Shown here piece by piece: positions 26,831-35,773 of a stretch of 64,000 bases of DNA. The notes beneath the pieces were generated by a model that made no database searches, was not told the DNA's origin, and worked only from the letters and a program-made list of their open reading frames with translations. The DNA is taken from NCBI GenBank assembly GCA_965237855.1, contig CBDEGK010000008.1, positions 310,001-374,000 on the forward strand, in the 5' to 3' direction. The translations under genes and the position numbers were made by a program. Numbering within the stretch: position 1 is the stretch's first letter; each line of letters starts with the position of its first letter. The DNA comes from CBDEGK01 sp965237855. GTDB lineage: Bacteria > Pseudomonadota > Gammaproteobacteria > Pseudomonadales > Halieaceae.

Positions 26831-28957
26831 TTATTTGCGCCGGGTTTTGCCGCGCCGCGGATTCTTGGGCAGGCCGTTGTGCTGGGTGGCGAAGTGCTTG
26901 TACCGACCCCCTTCAGTGCGTCCACCTCGCGGTTGCTGACTGGGAATCAGCTGGTGTTTACCGTTGCCAATCAGGTCGCGACGACCGAGCTTGAGCAGGG
27001 CCTTGCGCAATATGGGCCAGTTGTCCGGGTCATGGTAGCGCAGGAAAGCCTTGTGCAGGCGGCGCTGGCGCAGGCCTTTGACGGTGGGCATGGTGTCGTT
27101 GTTGCGGCGCACTCGCTGCAGCGGACTGTGACCGCTGTGATACATGGCAGTGGCGCTGGCCATGGGGGACGGGTAAAACGTTTGTACCTGGTCGGCGCGG
27201 AAATTGTTGCGCTTGAGCCACAGCGCCAGGTTCAGCATATCGGTGTCAGAGGTGCCGGGATGGGCGGCGATGAAGTAAGGGATGAGATACTGTTTCTTGC
27301 CCGCTTCCTTGGTGTATTTCTCAAACATGGCTTTGAAGCTGTCATAGGCGCCGATGCCCGGCTTCATCATCTTGTCCAGCGGACCATCTTCGGTGTGTTC
27401 GGGGGCTATTTTCAGGTAGCCGCCCACGTGATGGGTGACCAGTTCCTTGACATAGGCGGGCTCACGCACGGCCAGGTCGTAGCGCAGTCCGGAGGCGATC
27501 AGTACTTTCTTGATACCGGGCAGCTCGCGGGTCTTCTGGTACAGCTCGATCAGGGGTTTCTGGTTGGTATCAAGATTCTTGCAGATGCCGGGATACACGC
27601 AGCTCAGTTTGCGGCAGCTCGCTTCTACCTCACGACTCTTACAAGCCAGGCGCCACATATTGGCGGTGGGGCCGCCGAGGTCAGAAATGACGCCGGTGAA
27701 GCCGGGGGTTTTATCGCGGATGTTTTCCACTTCCTTGAGAATCGATTCCTGGGAGCGGTTCTGAATGATGCGGCCCTCGTGCTCGGTGATAGAACAAAAG
27801 GTACAGCCGCCGAAACAACCGCGCATGATGTTGACCGAGAAGCGGATCATGTCGTAGGCGGGAATTTTCTCCTCGCCATAGGAAGGGTGAGGCAGGCGTT
27901 GATAGGGTAATTCAAACACCCAGTCCAGTTCTTCGGTTTCCAGGGGGATTGGTGGCGGGTTGAGCCACACTTCCCGGTCGCCGTGGGCCTGTACCAGGGC
28001 ACTGGCATTATGGGGATTGGTCTCCTTGTGCAATATCCGCGAGGCGTGGGCATACAAGACCGGATCGTCTTTAACCTGCTCGTAGGAGGGAATGCGGATA
28101 ACGGTCTGGGCCTGTCGCCGCAGGGTGCTCTGCCGCGGCACCAGGGTGACTACCTGGATGTCGTCTTTTGATTTGTCCTCGGCCTTGTCGCAGTTCTCCC
28201 GGATGTCCTGGTAGGGGCTGATCGGCGCCTGTACCGGGCCGACGGCATCCACGTCGCTGAAATCGATTACCTGCCAGTCATCGGGCACCCGTTTACGAAC
28301 AAAGGCGGTTCCCCGTAAGTCGCGAATCGTGTGGATGGCTTCCCCAGCCGCCAAGCGGTGGGCAATATCGACGATGGCGCGTTCGGCGTTGCCGTACAAC
28401 AACAGGTCGGCGCGGCTGTCGAGCAGGATAGAGCGGCGTACCTTGTCGCTCCAGTAATCATAATGAGCGATACGGCGCAGGCTGGCTTCGATGCTGCCGA
28501 CGATTAATGGCGCATCTTTGTAGGCCTCGCGCACCCGCTGGCTGTAAACGATGACGGCGCGGTCCGGACGGCTGTCGCCCTTGTTGCCCGGCGTATAGGC
28601 ATCGTCATTGCGCCGTTTGCGGTCGGCGGTGTAGCGATTGATCATGGAATCCATGTTGCCGGCGGCGATTCCAAAAAACAGGTTGGGTTTACCGAGGATC
28701 TTGAAGGGCTCGGCGCTGTCCCAGGCGGGCTGGGCAATGATGCCAACCCTGAAGCCCTGGGCTTCCAGGACCCGGCCAATCACCGCCATGCCGAAACTGG
28801 GATGGTCCACGTAGGCGTCGCCGGTGACAATAACGATGTCACAGCTATCCCAGCCCAGCGCATCCATCTCCTCACGGGAGGTCGGCAGAAAGGGCGCCGG
28901 CCCGAAACACTCGGCCCAGTAGAGGCGATAATTATTGATGGGTTTTACTGCTGGCAT
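26831..28957 (-). CDS. ygiQ: YgiQ family radical SAM protein
   Basis: A 708-residue protein if started at MPAVKP (28957); an in-frame ATG at 28972 adds five residues. The N-terminal B12-binding-like part includes DIVIVTGDAYVDHPSFG, the family hallmark. The 4Fe-4S cluster motif is RGCFGGCTFCS (CxxxCxxC, centre of the protein) followed by HEGRIIQNRS. The TQVQTFYPSP-type segment (here DQVQTFYPSPMASATAMY) is also characteristic. The C-terminal tail is Arg/Lys-rich. The reaction is unknown. Heads an operon with the NSS transporter. Confidence 0.93.
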   Translation of the reverse strand: MPAVKPINNYRLYWAECFGPAPFLPTSREEMDALGWDSCDIVIVTGDAYVDHPSFGMAVIGRVLEAQGFRVGIIAQPAWDSAEPFKILGKPNLFFGIAAGNMDSMINRYTADRKRRNDDAYTPGNKGDSRPDRAVIVYSQRVREAYKDAPLIVGSIEASLRRIAHYDYWSDKVRRSILLDSRADLLLYGNAERAIVDIAHRLAAGEAIHTIRDLRGTAFVRKRVPDDWQVIDFSDVDAVGPVQAPISPYQDIRENCDKAEDKSKDDIQVVTLVPRQSTLRRQAQTVIRIPSYEQVKDDPVLYAHASRILHKETNPHNASALVQAHGDREVWLNPPPIPLETEELDWVFELPYQRLPHPSYGEEKIPAYDMIRFSVNIMRGCFGGCTFCSITEHEGRIIQNRSQESILKEVENIRDKTPGFTGVISDLGGPTANMWRLACKSREVEASCRKLSCVYPGICKNLDTNQKPLIELYQKTRELPGIKKVLIASGLRYDLAVREPAYVKELVTHHVGGYLKIAPEHTEDGPLDKMMKPGIGAYDSFKAMFEKYTKEAGKKQYLIPYFIAAHPGTSDTDMLNLALWLKRNNFRADQVQTFYPSPMASATAMYHSGHSPLQRVRRNNDTMPTVKGLRQRRLHKAFLRYHDPDNWPILRKALLKLGRRDLIGNGKHQLIPSQQPRGGRTEGGRYKHFATQHNGLPKNPRRGKTRRK

Positions 28958-29018
28958 GGGGTTCCCGCCCATTGGCGGGTCGGTTCAGTGGAGGCGGGCC
29001 GTATTATACGCGAGAAAG

Positions 29019-29831
29019 CTACATCTCGCTGCCGCAGTATTTACAGTATTTGGCATCATTTTCGTGGCCGGTGCGCTCACAGTTGGAGCAGTTGGTTAAG
29101 CTGCGCTCCCGGTTGATCTCAGTGGCCAATTCAGCGGTGATGATACCGGTGGGCACCGCTATGATGGCGTAGCCAAACAGCATGCCGATAGCTGCCAGCC
29201 CCTGGCCCAGGGGCGTATGCGGTACGACGTCGCCGTAGCCCACGGTGGTGATGGTCACAATCGCCCAGTAAATGCTTTTCGGTATGGTGTTGAAGCCATT
29301 GGTGGGGCCTTCTATCAAGTACATCAGGCAGCCAAAAATGGTGGTCAGGATCAGCATCAGGCTGAAGAAGAGAAAAATCTTACGGCGGGCGTTGCGCAGG
29401 GATCGTGCCAGTACATTAGCTTCGCTGATAAAGCGAAACAGGCGCAGGATGCGGAAGATACGCAGAATGCGTAACAGCCGGATAATCAGTAGCGTGTTGG
29501 CCTGCGGTACCAGCAGGGCCAGGTAGCTCGGCAGAACGGCTAGCAGGTCGACGACGCCAAAGGCGCTGCGGGCGTACCTCGCGCGGTTGGGCGAGCACCA
29601 TAGCCTGACCAGGTATTCGAGGGTAAACAGCAGGGTGAAAGCCCATTCGATCTTGTAGAACAGCTCACCATAGGCCTGGTGAAAGCGGGGTATGGAATCG
29701 AACAGGATAATACCGACGCTGGCGAGGATGATAAAAATCAGCGCGATGTCAAAATTGCGTCCTGCTCCCGGCTCCGTGCCGAAGATGACATCGTAGGCCG
29801 CGCGCTGGGCGTCGGTCTGCTCCCTTTCCAT
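29019..29831 (-). CDS. Voltage-gated-type potassium channel with C-terminal zinc ribbon
   Basis: A 270-residue protein started at MEREQT (29831); the ORF stays open 16 codons further up, but that extension overlaps no ribosome-binding site I can see and looks non-coding. Six membrane helices are visible, with an S4 helix of regularly spaced Arg (RLLRILRIFRILRLFRF, about 125-141), pore helix and the filter TVGYGD (about 195-200). The last 30 residues hold CSNC and CKYCG, a four-Cys zinc ribbon, an unusual tail for KvAP-like channels that might bind metal or report redox state. Divergent from the PhzF-like gene. Confidence 0.92.
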   Translation of the reverse strand: MEREQTDAQRAAYDVIFGTEPGAGRNFDIALIFIILASVGIILFDSIPRFHQAYGELFYKIEWAFTLLFTLEYLVRLWCSPNRARYARSAFGVVDLLAVLPSYLALLVPQANTLLIIRLLRILRIFRILRLFRFISEANVLARSLRNARRKIFLFFSLMLILTTIFGCLMYLIEGPTNGFNTIPKSIYWAIVTITTVGYGDVVPHTPLGQGLAAIGMLFGYAIIAVPTGIITAELATEINRERSLTNCSNCERTGHENDAKYCKYCGSEM

Positions 29832-29915
29832 AATATTCACGAACTCATGTCTTGGATGGCCCCAGTATCGTCGGCACAATGCTGGCTTGCAAACAAAAAG
29901 CAGGAACCTTTCCTC

Positions 29916-30701
29916 ATGGACTTAGATCAGTACCAGGTAAACGCCTTCACCCAGCGCCAGTTTGGTGGCAACCCCGCGGCAGTGGTTCCGCTGCAGGAAT
30001 GGTTGCCGACTGACATCATGCAAGCGGTGGCGGCGGAGAATAACCTGTCTGAAACTGCCTTCTTTGTACCCGAGGGAAATGGTTTTGGCTTGCGCTGGTT
30101 CACGCCGGAAGTGGAGGTGGATCTGTGCGGTCACGCTACCCTGGCCAGTGCCCATGTGCTGTTCAATGAATTACACAGCGAACTGGCGGAGTTGCGCTTT
30201 CAGACGCGCAGTGGTGAGTTACTGGTTACGCGCTCAGGAGAGGATATCTGCCTGGACCTGCCGGCGTCCGCGGTCGCCGCCGCAGAATTGAATCCGGCCA
30301 TCGCTGCAGCTCTTGGTGGCAGTCCAGTAGCTGCATATGCTTCACCGAGCAATATCTATCTTTATGAAAGCGAAGTGGAGGTGGCAGCACTCGAGCCCAA
30401 TATGGCAGCGCTTCAGGCAGCCACTGATACCCCAACAATTGTTACCGCACCCGGTGACACGGTGGATTTCGTGTCGCGCTTCTTTGGGCCGCAAGTGGGT
30501 ATCGACGAAGACCCGGTGACCGGCTCAGCGCATTGCGCGCTGGTGCCGCTGTGGTCTGAGCGCCTGGGTAAAGCGCGGCTCAGCGCCATCCAGATATCCC
30601 AACGTCGCGGCGACCTGCAGTGTGAACTGCGCGGTGAGCGGGTGTTGCTCAGCGGCAGGGGGCAAACCTTCCTGCGCGGGAAAATTACGCTAGATCTCTG
30701 A
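29916..30701 (+). CDS. PhzF family isomerase/epimerase-like protein
   Basis: A 261-residue protein; ATG 29916 gives the standard MDLDQYQVNAFT start. The two-fold diaminopimelate-epimerase-like fold is marked by NLSETAFF (the Glu corresponds to the catalytic Glu45 of PhzF), DLCGHATLASA and DEDPVTGSAHC. Substrate unknown; phenazine genes are absent here, so this is one of the many PhzF-like proteins of general or unassigned metabolism. The 3' end overlaps the convergent bioA by 12 bases. Confidence 0.9.
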   Translation: MDLDQYQVNAFTQRQFGGNPAAVVPLQEWLPTDIMQAVAAENNLSETAFFVPEGNGFGLRWFTPEVEVDLCGHATLASAHVLFNELHSELAELRFQTRSGELLVTRSGEDICLDLPASAVAAAELNPAIAAALGGSPVAAYASPSNIYLYESEVEVAALEPNMAALQAATDTPTIVTAPGDTVDFVSRFFGPQVGIDEDPVTGSAHCALVPLWSERLGKARLSAIQISQRRGDLQCELRGERVLLSGRGQTFLRGKITLDL

Positions 30702-31970
30702 GACAACCTCGACCATGGCGGCTGTCAGTGTGCCGAGGTCGTCGTTGTTCATGACATAAGGCGGCATCACATAGACCAGCTTGCCGAAGGGGCGAACCCA
30801 GACCCCTGCCTCGACAAATCGCGGTTGCACAACCGACATATCGACCGGATCGCGCATCTCGATAACACCGATGCCGCCCAGGCATCGAACCTCAGCGACG
30901 CTGTCCAGTGCTGCCGCGGGCGCCAGTCCCGCTTCCAGTTGCTGTTGCAGATTGTTCAGCTGCGCCTGCCAATCCTGTTGCAACAGTAGCCCAATACTGG
31001 CGTTGGCAATGGCGCAGGCCAGGGGATTGCCCATGAACGTTGGGCCGTGCATGAAAGCCCCCGCTTCCCCGGCACTGATGCCGAGGGCGACGGCGTCACT
31101 GCACAGGGTAGCTGCCAGGCTCAGGTAACCGCCGGTCATCGCTTTGCCCAGGCACATAATATCCGGGCAGACGCCAGCGTGATCCAGGGCGAATAATTTC
31201 CCGCTGCGACCAAAGCCGGTGGCGATCTCGTCGAAGATCAGCAGCACGCCGTACTCATCGCACAGTTGTCGCAATCGCACGAGGTATTGCGGGCTATAAA
31301 AGCGCATGCCACCGGCACCCTGTACCACCGGTTCAACAATAACGGCTGCTAACTGTTGATGCTGGGTGGCCAGCAGTGTTTGCATCTCTGCAATATGCTG
31401 GTCCTCGCAGGTCTCTGCAAACCCACAGGTCGGTGCTGGCGCGAAAAAATGTTTGGGCAGCACATCGCCGAACAATTGATGCATACCGGTGACCGGATCG
31501 CAGACGGACATGGCGCCCAGGGTGTCGCCGTGATAGCCGTTGCGCAGCGCCACAAAGCGTTGCTTGTCGGCTTTGCCCTGGGCCTGCCAGTACTGCAGCG
31601 CCATTTTCAGGGCCACTTCCACAGAGACTGAGCCCGAGTCGCTGAGAAATACTCGCTGTAAGGGTGGCGGTGTCAAATCCACCAGGGTTTGACAGAGAGT
31701 AACGGCAGCGGGATGGGTTAAGCCGCCAAACATCACGTGAGACATCTTGCCCAGTTGGTCTACGGCCGCAGCGTTGAGAGTCGGGTGGTTGTAACCGTGA
31801 ATGGCGCACCACCAGGAGGCCATGCCATCGATCAATTCACGGCCGTCGGCCAGGGTCAGCCGCACGCCATAGGCACTGACCACCGGAAACATGTCAGGTG
31901 CGTCGATGGCCGAGGCATAGGGATGCAAGACGTGCTGTCGATCGGCGCGAAGTAATTCTTCAGAATTCAT
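30690..31970 (-). CDS. bioA: Adenosylmethionine-8-amino-7-oxononanoate aminotransferase
   Basis: A 426-residue class III PLP aminotransferase making 7,8-diaminopelargonate in biotin synthesis, using SAM as amino donor. Visible are the MASWWCAIHGYNHP substrate-pocket segment (about 49-62), GYHGDTLGAMSV, the PLP-ring Asp in LIFDEIATGFGR and the Schiff-base Lys in LGKAMTGG (about 270). Length fits BioA. No other bio gene is nearby. Its ATG overlaps the 3' end of tesA by 11 bases, so translation may be coupled to tesA. Confidence 0.95.
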   Translation of the reverse strand: MNSEELLRADRQHVLHPYASAIDAPDMFPVVSAYGVRLTLADGRELIDGMASWWCAIHGYNHPTLNAAAVDQLGKMSHVMFGGLTHPAAVTLCQTLVDLTPPPLQRVFLSDSGSVSVEVALKMALQYWQAQGKADKQRFVALRNGYHGDTLGAMSVCDPVTGMHQLFGDVLPKHFFAPAPTCGFAETCEDQHIAEMQTLLATQHQQLAAVIVEPVVQGAGGMRFYSPQYLVRLRQLCDEYGVLLIFDEIATGFGRSGKLFALDHAGVCPDIMCLGKAMTGGYLSLAATLCSDAVALGISAGEAGAFMHGPTFMGNPLACAIANASIGLLLQQDWQAQLNNLQQQLEAGLAPAAALDSVAEVRCLGGIGVIEMRDPVDMSVVQPRFVEAGVWVRPFGKLVYVMPPYVMNNDDLGTLTAAMVEVVSEI

Positions 31971-32625
31971 TGGCTGTGTTTACCATGGGGGCCAGTTGCG
32001 GCCAGACATTATCGAGCAGCATAGACTGTGCTTCAACGGTTGGGTGAATGCCATCGCCTTGCATAAGCTCTGGATTGGTGGCGATATTGTTGAGGAAGAA
32101 GGGCACCAGAGCCACGGATTCTTCCTTTGAAAGGCGCGGATAGGTTTCCCGAAACATCTGTGTGTAGCGCGCCCCGTAGTTGGGTGGAATCTCCATACCC
32201 AGTAACAGCACACTGGCGCCGGCTGCCTCGGACTGTTGAATCATCTGTCGAATGTTATTGCGCAGTTGTTTGACCGGATAGCCTCGGAGTCCGTCGTTAC
32301 CCCCCAGCTCGATGATCACAACAGCCGGCTGATGCTGCGTCAGCAAGGCCGGTAATCGCGCTGCCGCCCCGGCGCTGGTTTCACCGCTGATACTCGCATT
32401 CACCACCTGCCAGCCCGGTTCTGCCTGGTCCAGGCGGCTCTGCAAGTGGGCCACCCAGCCTTCCCGTAGAGACATGCCGTAAGCAGCACTGATACTATCC
32501 CCAACAATGAGCAGATGTTTTTCAGCGTTTGCCGGTGATGCAAAGCTGAGAGTGAAGAGAGTAAGCAATAGTAGCCGGGGCAAAAACTGCCGGTGGCGCG
32601 AACCAGTGTGAGTCGTAATGATCAA
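31960..32625 (-). CDS. tesA: Arylesterase / multifunctional acyl-CoA thioesterase I (TesA)
   Basis: A periplasmic SGNH hydrolase. No ATG stands at a sensible place: I choose TTG 32625 (AGGAG 10 bases upstream); TTG 32583 is an alternative giving a shorter signal peptide. A signal peptide (RLLLLTLFTLSFASPANA) is followed by the catalytic Ser block GDSISAAYG, oxyanion Gly/Asn in GGNDGLRG and the Asp-His pair in DGIHPT. Divergent from ybbA, with 5' ends overlapping by about 8 bases if TTG 32625 is right. The tesA/ybbA/ybbP arrangement is the enterobacterial one. Confidence 0.88.
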   Translation of the reverse strand: MIITTHTGSRHRQFLPRLLLLTLFTLSFASPANAEKHLLIVGDSISAAYGMSLREGWVAHLQSRLDQAEPGWQVVNASISGETSAGAAARLPALLTQHQPAVVIIELGGNDGLRGYPVKQLRNNIRQMIQQSEAAGASVLLLGMEIPPNYGARYTQMFRETYPRLSKEESVALVPFFLNNIATNPELMQGDGIHPTVEAQSMLLDNVWPQLAPMVNTANEF

Positions 32626-33283
32626 AACTGAAAATCTCCTCAAGCGTGTACCCATGGCGGGTGGCGAGTTGGAAATACTGAAAGGGATTAACCTCGAAAT
32701 CAAGGCCTCTGAATCGGTGGCGGTGGTAGGGGCCTCAGGTTCCGGCAAATCTACCCTGCTGGGACTGCTGGCAGGACTGGATCATGCCAGTGCCGGCAAG
32801 GTCTGGCTGGCGGATATTGAGCTGGGTCCACTGGATGAAGATGAGCGGGCGCTGCTACGGGCGGAAAAGATTGGTTTTGTGTTTCAGTCCTTCCAGCTAT
32901 TGCCCAGCCTGACAGCACTGGAAAATGTCATGTTGCCGCTGGAGTTGAGCGGCGTGGCCGATGCGGAAATCCAGGCCCGTGAGTTTATCGAGCGGGTCGA
33001 ACTGGCAGACCGTGAAGATCACTATCCGCGTCAGCTCTCTGGCGGAGAGCAACAACGGGTGGCCATGGCCCGGGCCTTCGCCGCCAAGCCGCTTATTTTG
33101 TTTGCCGATGAGCCCACCGGTAACCTCGATACCGAGACTGGTTCCCACATCATCGACCTGTTGTTTGAAATGAATCGCGAGCACGGCACTACCCTGGTGT
33201 TGGTCACCCACGAGCAACGGCTGGCGGAGCGCTGTGACCGCCGCCTGCGTCTGCACGCCGGCGAACTGGTTGGCGAAGACTGA
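32618..33283 (+). CDS. ybbA: ABC transporter ATP-binding protein YbbA
   Basis: A 221-residue ATPase of the LolD/MacB type. Walker A GASGSGKST (about 39-47), Q-loop FQSFQLLP, signature LSGGEQQRVAMA and Walker B LILFADEPTGNLD are all intact, followed by the switch His in VTHEQ. Its stop shares one base with the ybbP start (TGATG). Together they form an ABC exporter-like complex, probably acting on an envelope substrate. No intergenic space is left for a separate promoter from tesA. Confidence 0.94.
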   Translation: MIKTENLLKRVPMAGGELEILKGINLEIKASESVAVVGASGSGKSTLLGLLAGLDHASAGKVWLADIELGPLDEDERALLRAEKIGFVFQSFQLLPSLTALENVMLPLELSGVADAEIQAREFIERVELADREDHYPRQLSGGEQQRVAMARAFAAKPLILFADEPTGNLDTETGSHIIDLLFEMNREHGTTLVLVTHEQRLAERCDRRLRLHAGELVGED

Positions 33284-35757
33284 TGCGTCTGACCGCAATA
33301 CGCATGCTGGCCCGGGACTGGCGGGGTGGCGAACTGGGTGTGTTACTGGCGGCGCTGATTGTCGCGGTGGCGATCGTCTCCGGTATCAGCGCCTTTGCCA
33401 GTCGTTTGCAAAATGCCCTGGAGCACGAGAGTCATCGCTTTCTCGCCGCCGATCGAGTGCTGGCTAGCGGCCGCGATCCTGGCAGGCAATGGTTGGAGCA
33501 AGCCACTTCGCTGGGCCTGGACACGGCAGAAACACTCAGCTTTCCCTCCATGGTGTATGCCGGCGAGGAAGACATGTACCTGGCCTCGGTCAAGGCGGTA
33601 ACACCTAACTATCCGCTGCGGGGTGACATGGTCATGAGCGCGCAGCCCTTTGGTGAGCTGCAGACAGTCAGCGCCGGTCCGGCCCAGGGCCAGGTGTGGC
33701 TGGATTCGCGTTTGTTCCCGCTTCTGAATGTCGGTGTCGGCGAGATTATTACCATTGGTGAGCTGGATCTGACGGTTGCCGCGGCAGTGCGCAGTGAGCC
33801 TGATCAGGGCACCAGCATGTTTGGCTATGGCCCACGGGTGTTGATGCACTACCAGGACATTCCCGCCACTGGCGTGGTGCAACCGGGTAGCCGGGTGCAA
33901 TACCGACAGCTATTTGCCGGCGATGAAGCACAACTGGTGCTTCTAATGGCAGCGTTGGAGCCGCGATTGGAATCCGGCCAGCGTGTTCTCGACGTCAGTA
34001 ATAACCAACAGGGCATTGGCAGGGCGCTGCAACGGGCGGAACAATTTCTGCTGTTGGCGGGCAGCCTGGGTGTGGTACTGGCGGGTGTTGCGATAGCGTT
34101 GGCGGCGCGGCGTTTCAGCGAACGTCACTACGACTACGTCGCCATCATGAAGAGCCTTGGCAGCACCTCGACAGCGATCAATAACCTCTATGGCACGAGT
34201 CTGTTACTACTCGGTATTACCGCGACAGTGGTGGGCTGTGCCTTGGGTTGGATCATGCAGGAGAGTTTTTTCGCCCTGTTCGCCGAGGCGCTACCGCTCA
34301 CCCCCGGCAGCAGTGGCTTGCGGCCCTACGCCATCGGGGGGGTGACCGCGCTGGTGTGTCTGGGCAGTATTGCCTGGCCGCCCCTACAGCGGCTGGGGCA
34401 GGCGTCGCCGCTGCGGGTTTTGCGGCGGGATATGCCCGATGAAGCGCGTCGCACTATTTACGATTACCTGTTGGGACTGGCGGCCATTGTGTTGTTAATG
34501 CTGTGGTACTCCGGTGACTGGAAACTCACCGCCGCGGTACTGGCGGGATTGATAGCCTCGGCAAGCCTGGCTGCGGTTGGGGCGGTATTGTTGTTGCGCG
34601 GTGGGCGCCTGGCGGGAATGCGCGCAGGCAGTGTCTGGCGCCTGGCCCTGGCTGGGCTGCAGCGACGCGGCGGCGCCAATACCTTACAGGTGGTTGTCTT
34701 TTCAATGGCCATCATGCTGCTGTTGATCTTGTTGCTGGTGCGCACTTCGTTGATCGAGGAATGGCAAATGCAATTGCCAGAGGGCACGCCCAATCATTTC
34801 CTGGTCAATATTGCCCCCCACGAGGTGAACCAGGTGCGCGAGGCCCTGGATCGCAAGGCGGTGTTGTCGCAGCCCCTGTACCCAATGATACGCGGCCGCA
34901 TGACCCATATTAACGGCGAGGCCCTCGGTCAGACTGATGACCCGACTGTGGGTCGGCGCGAGCGGGGAGCCAACCTGTCCTGGTCCAATAAGCTGCCGGA
35001 GGATAATAAACTGTTGCAAGGGGAATGGTGGGCGGCCGACACCACTGAGCCGCTGGTTTCCATTGAACGAGAAATGGCCGAACGGATGGAGGTGAAGGTG
35101 GGCGACCGCATGCGTTTCCTGATTGGCTCACAGCCCTTGGACGTGACCGTCTCCAGTATTCGACAGGTCAATTGGGAGACCATGCAGCCCAATTTCTGGC
35201 TGTTGTTTCCGCCGGCGGTGTTGCAGAGCTTTCCGGCCACGTTTATGACCAGCTTTCACCTGCAGGCGTCGGAGAAATCATTCCTCAATGAATTTATCCG
35301 CCAGTTCCCCACCGTGACCGTGGTGGAGATGGACGTGGTCATTGCCCAGATACGCGGCATTATCAGCCAGGTCTCCGCCGCCATAGAGTTGGTGTTGGGG
35401 GTGATCCTGGTCGCGGGCGCGCTGGTGTTGATTGCCGGGGTGCAGGCCAGCGTCGATTCACGCCTGTATGAAAGTGCCATCTTGCGCGCACTGGGGGCGC
35501 CGCGAAAACTGATACTGGGATCACTGGTGATCGAGTTTTCTACGCTGGGCTTTTTCGCCGGCTTGTTGGCCACCGTGGCCGCAGAGTTGTCGGTGATGAT
35601 TTTGCAGACCCAAGTGCTGGACATGAGTTACACCCCCCATCCGCTGTTGTGGATGATTGGCCCGCTGGTGGGTGTGGTTATCATCGGCGCCCTGGGCGTA
35701 TTGAATTGTCGGCAAGTGGTGTCGAGTCCGCCGGTGGCGGTCTTACGAGAATTGTAG
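33283..35757 (+). CDS. ybbP: FtsX-like ABC transporter permease YbbP
   Basis: An 824-residue permease. An N-terminal helix (about 14-38) is followed by a large periplasmic domain, then a FtsX block (about 255-400) with helices including GSLGVVLAGVAIALAARRFSERHYD, a second periplasmic domain and a final FtsX block (about 690-815) ending in VSSPPVAVLREL. This double-FtsX layout is that of YbbP/LolE-like MacB-type permeases. The substrate is not known; in other bacteria it has been linked to lysophospholipase/thioesterase neighbours, consistent with tesA beside it. Confidence 0.92.
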   Translation: MRLTAIRMLARDWRGGELGVLLAALIVAVAIVSGISAFASRLQNALEHESHRFLAADRVLASGRDPGRQWLEQATSLGLDTAETLSFPSMVYAGEEDMYLASVKAVTPNYPLRGDMVMSAQPFGELQTVSAGPAQGQVWLDSRLFPLLNVGVGEIITIGELDLTVAAAVRSEPDQGTSMFGYGPRVLMHYQDIPATGVVQPGSRVQYRQLFAGDEAQLVLLMAALEPRLESGQRVLDVSNNQQGIGRALQRAEQFLLLAGSLGVVLAGVAIALAARRFSERHYDYVAIMKSLGSTSTAINNLYGTSLLLLGITATVVGCALGWIMQESFFALFAEALPLTPGSSGLRPYAIGGVTALVCLGSIAWPPLQRLGQASPLRVLRRDMPDEARRTIYDYLLGLAAIVLLMLWYSGDWKLTAAVLAGLIASASLAAVGAVLLLRGGRLAGMRAGSVWRLALAGLQRRGGANTLQVVVFSMAIMLLLILLLVRTSLIEEWQMQLPEGTPNHFLVNIAPHEVNQVREALDRKAVLSQPLYPMIRGRMTHINGEALGQTDDPTVGRRERGANLSWSNKLPEDNKLLQGEWWAADTTEPLVSIEREMAERMEVKVGDRMRFLIGSQPLDVTVSSIRQVNWETMQPNFWLLFPPAVLQSFPATFMTSFHLQASEKSFLNEFIRQFPTVTVVEMDVVIAQIRGIISQVSAAIELVLGVILVAGALVLIAGVQASVDSRLYESAILRALGAPRKLILGSLVIEFSTLGFFAGLLATVAAELSVMILQTQVLDMSYTPHPLLWMIGPLVGVVIIGALGVLNCRQVVSSPPVAVLREL

Positions 35758-35773
35758 CTGCGGGAGCTTTGAA

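Noticed and set aside
26786..27910. A 374-codon plus-strand ORF opposite ygiQ
   Set aside because: Shadow of the well-recognised ygiQ; no recognisable domain.
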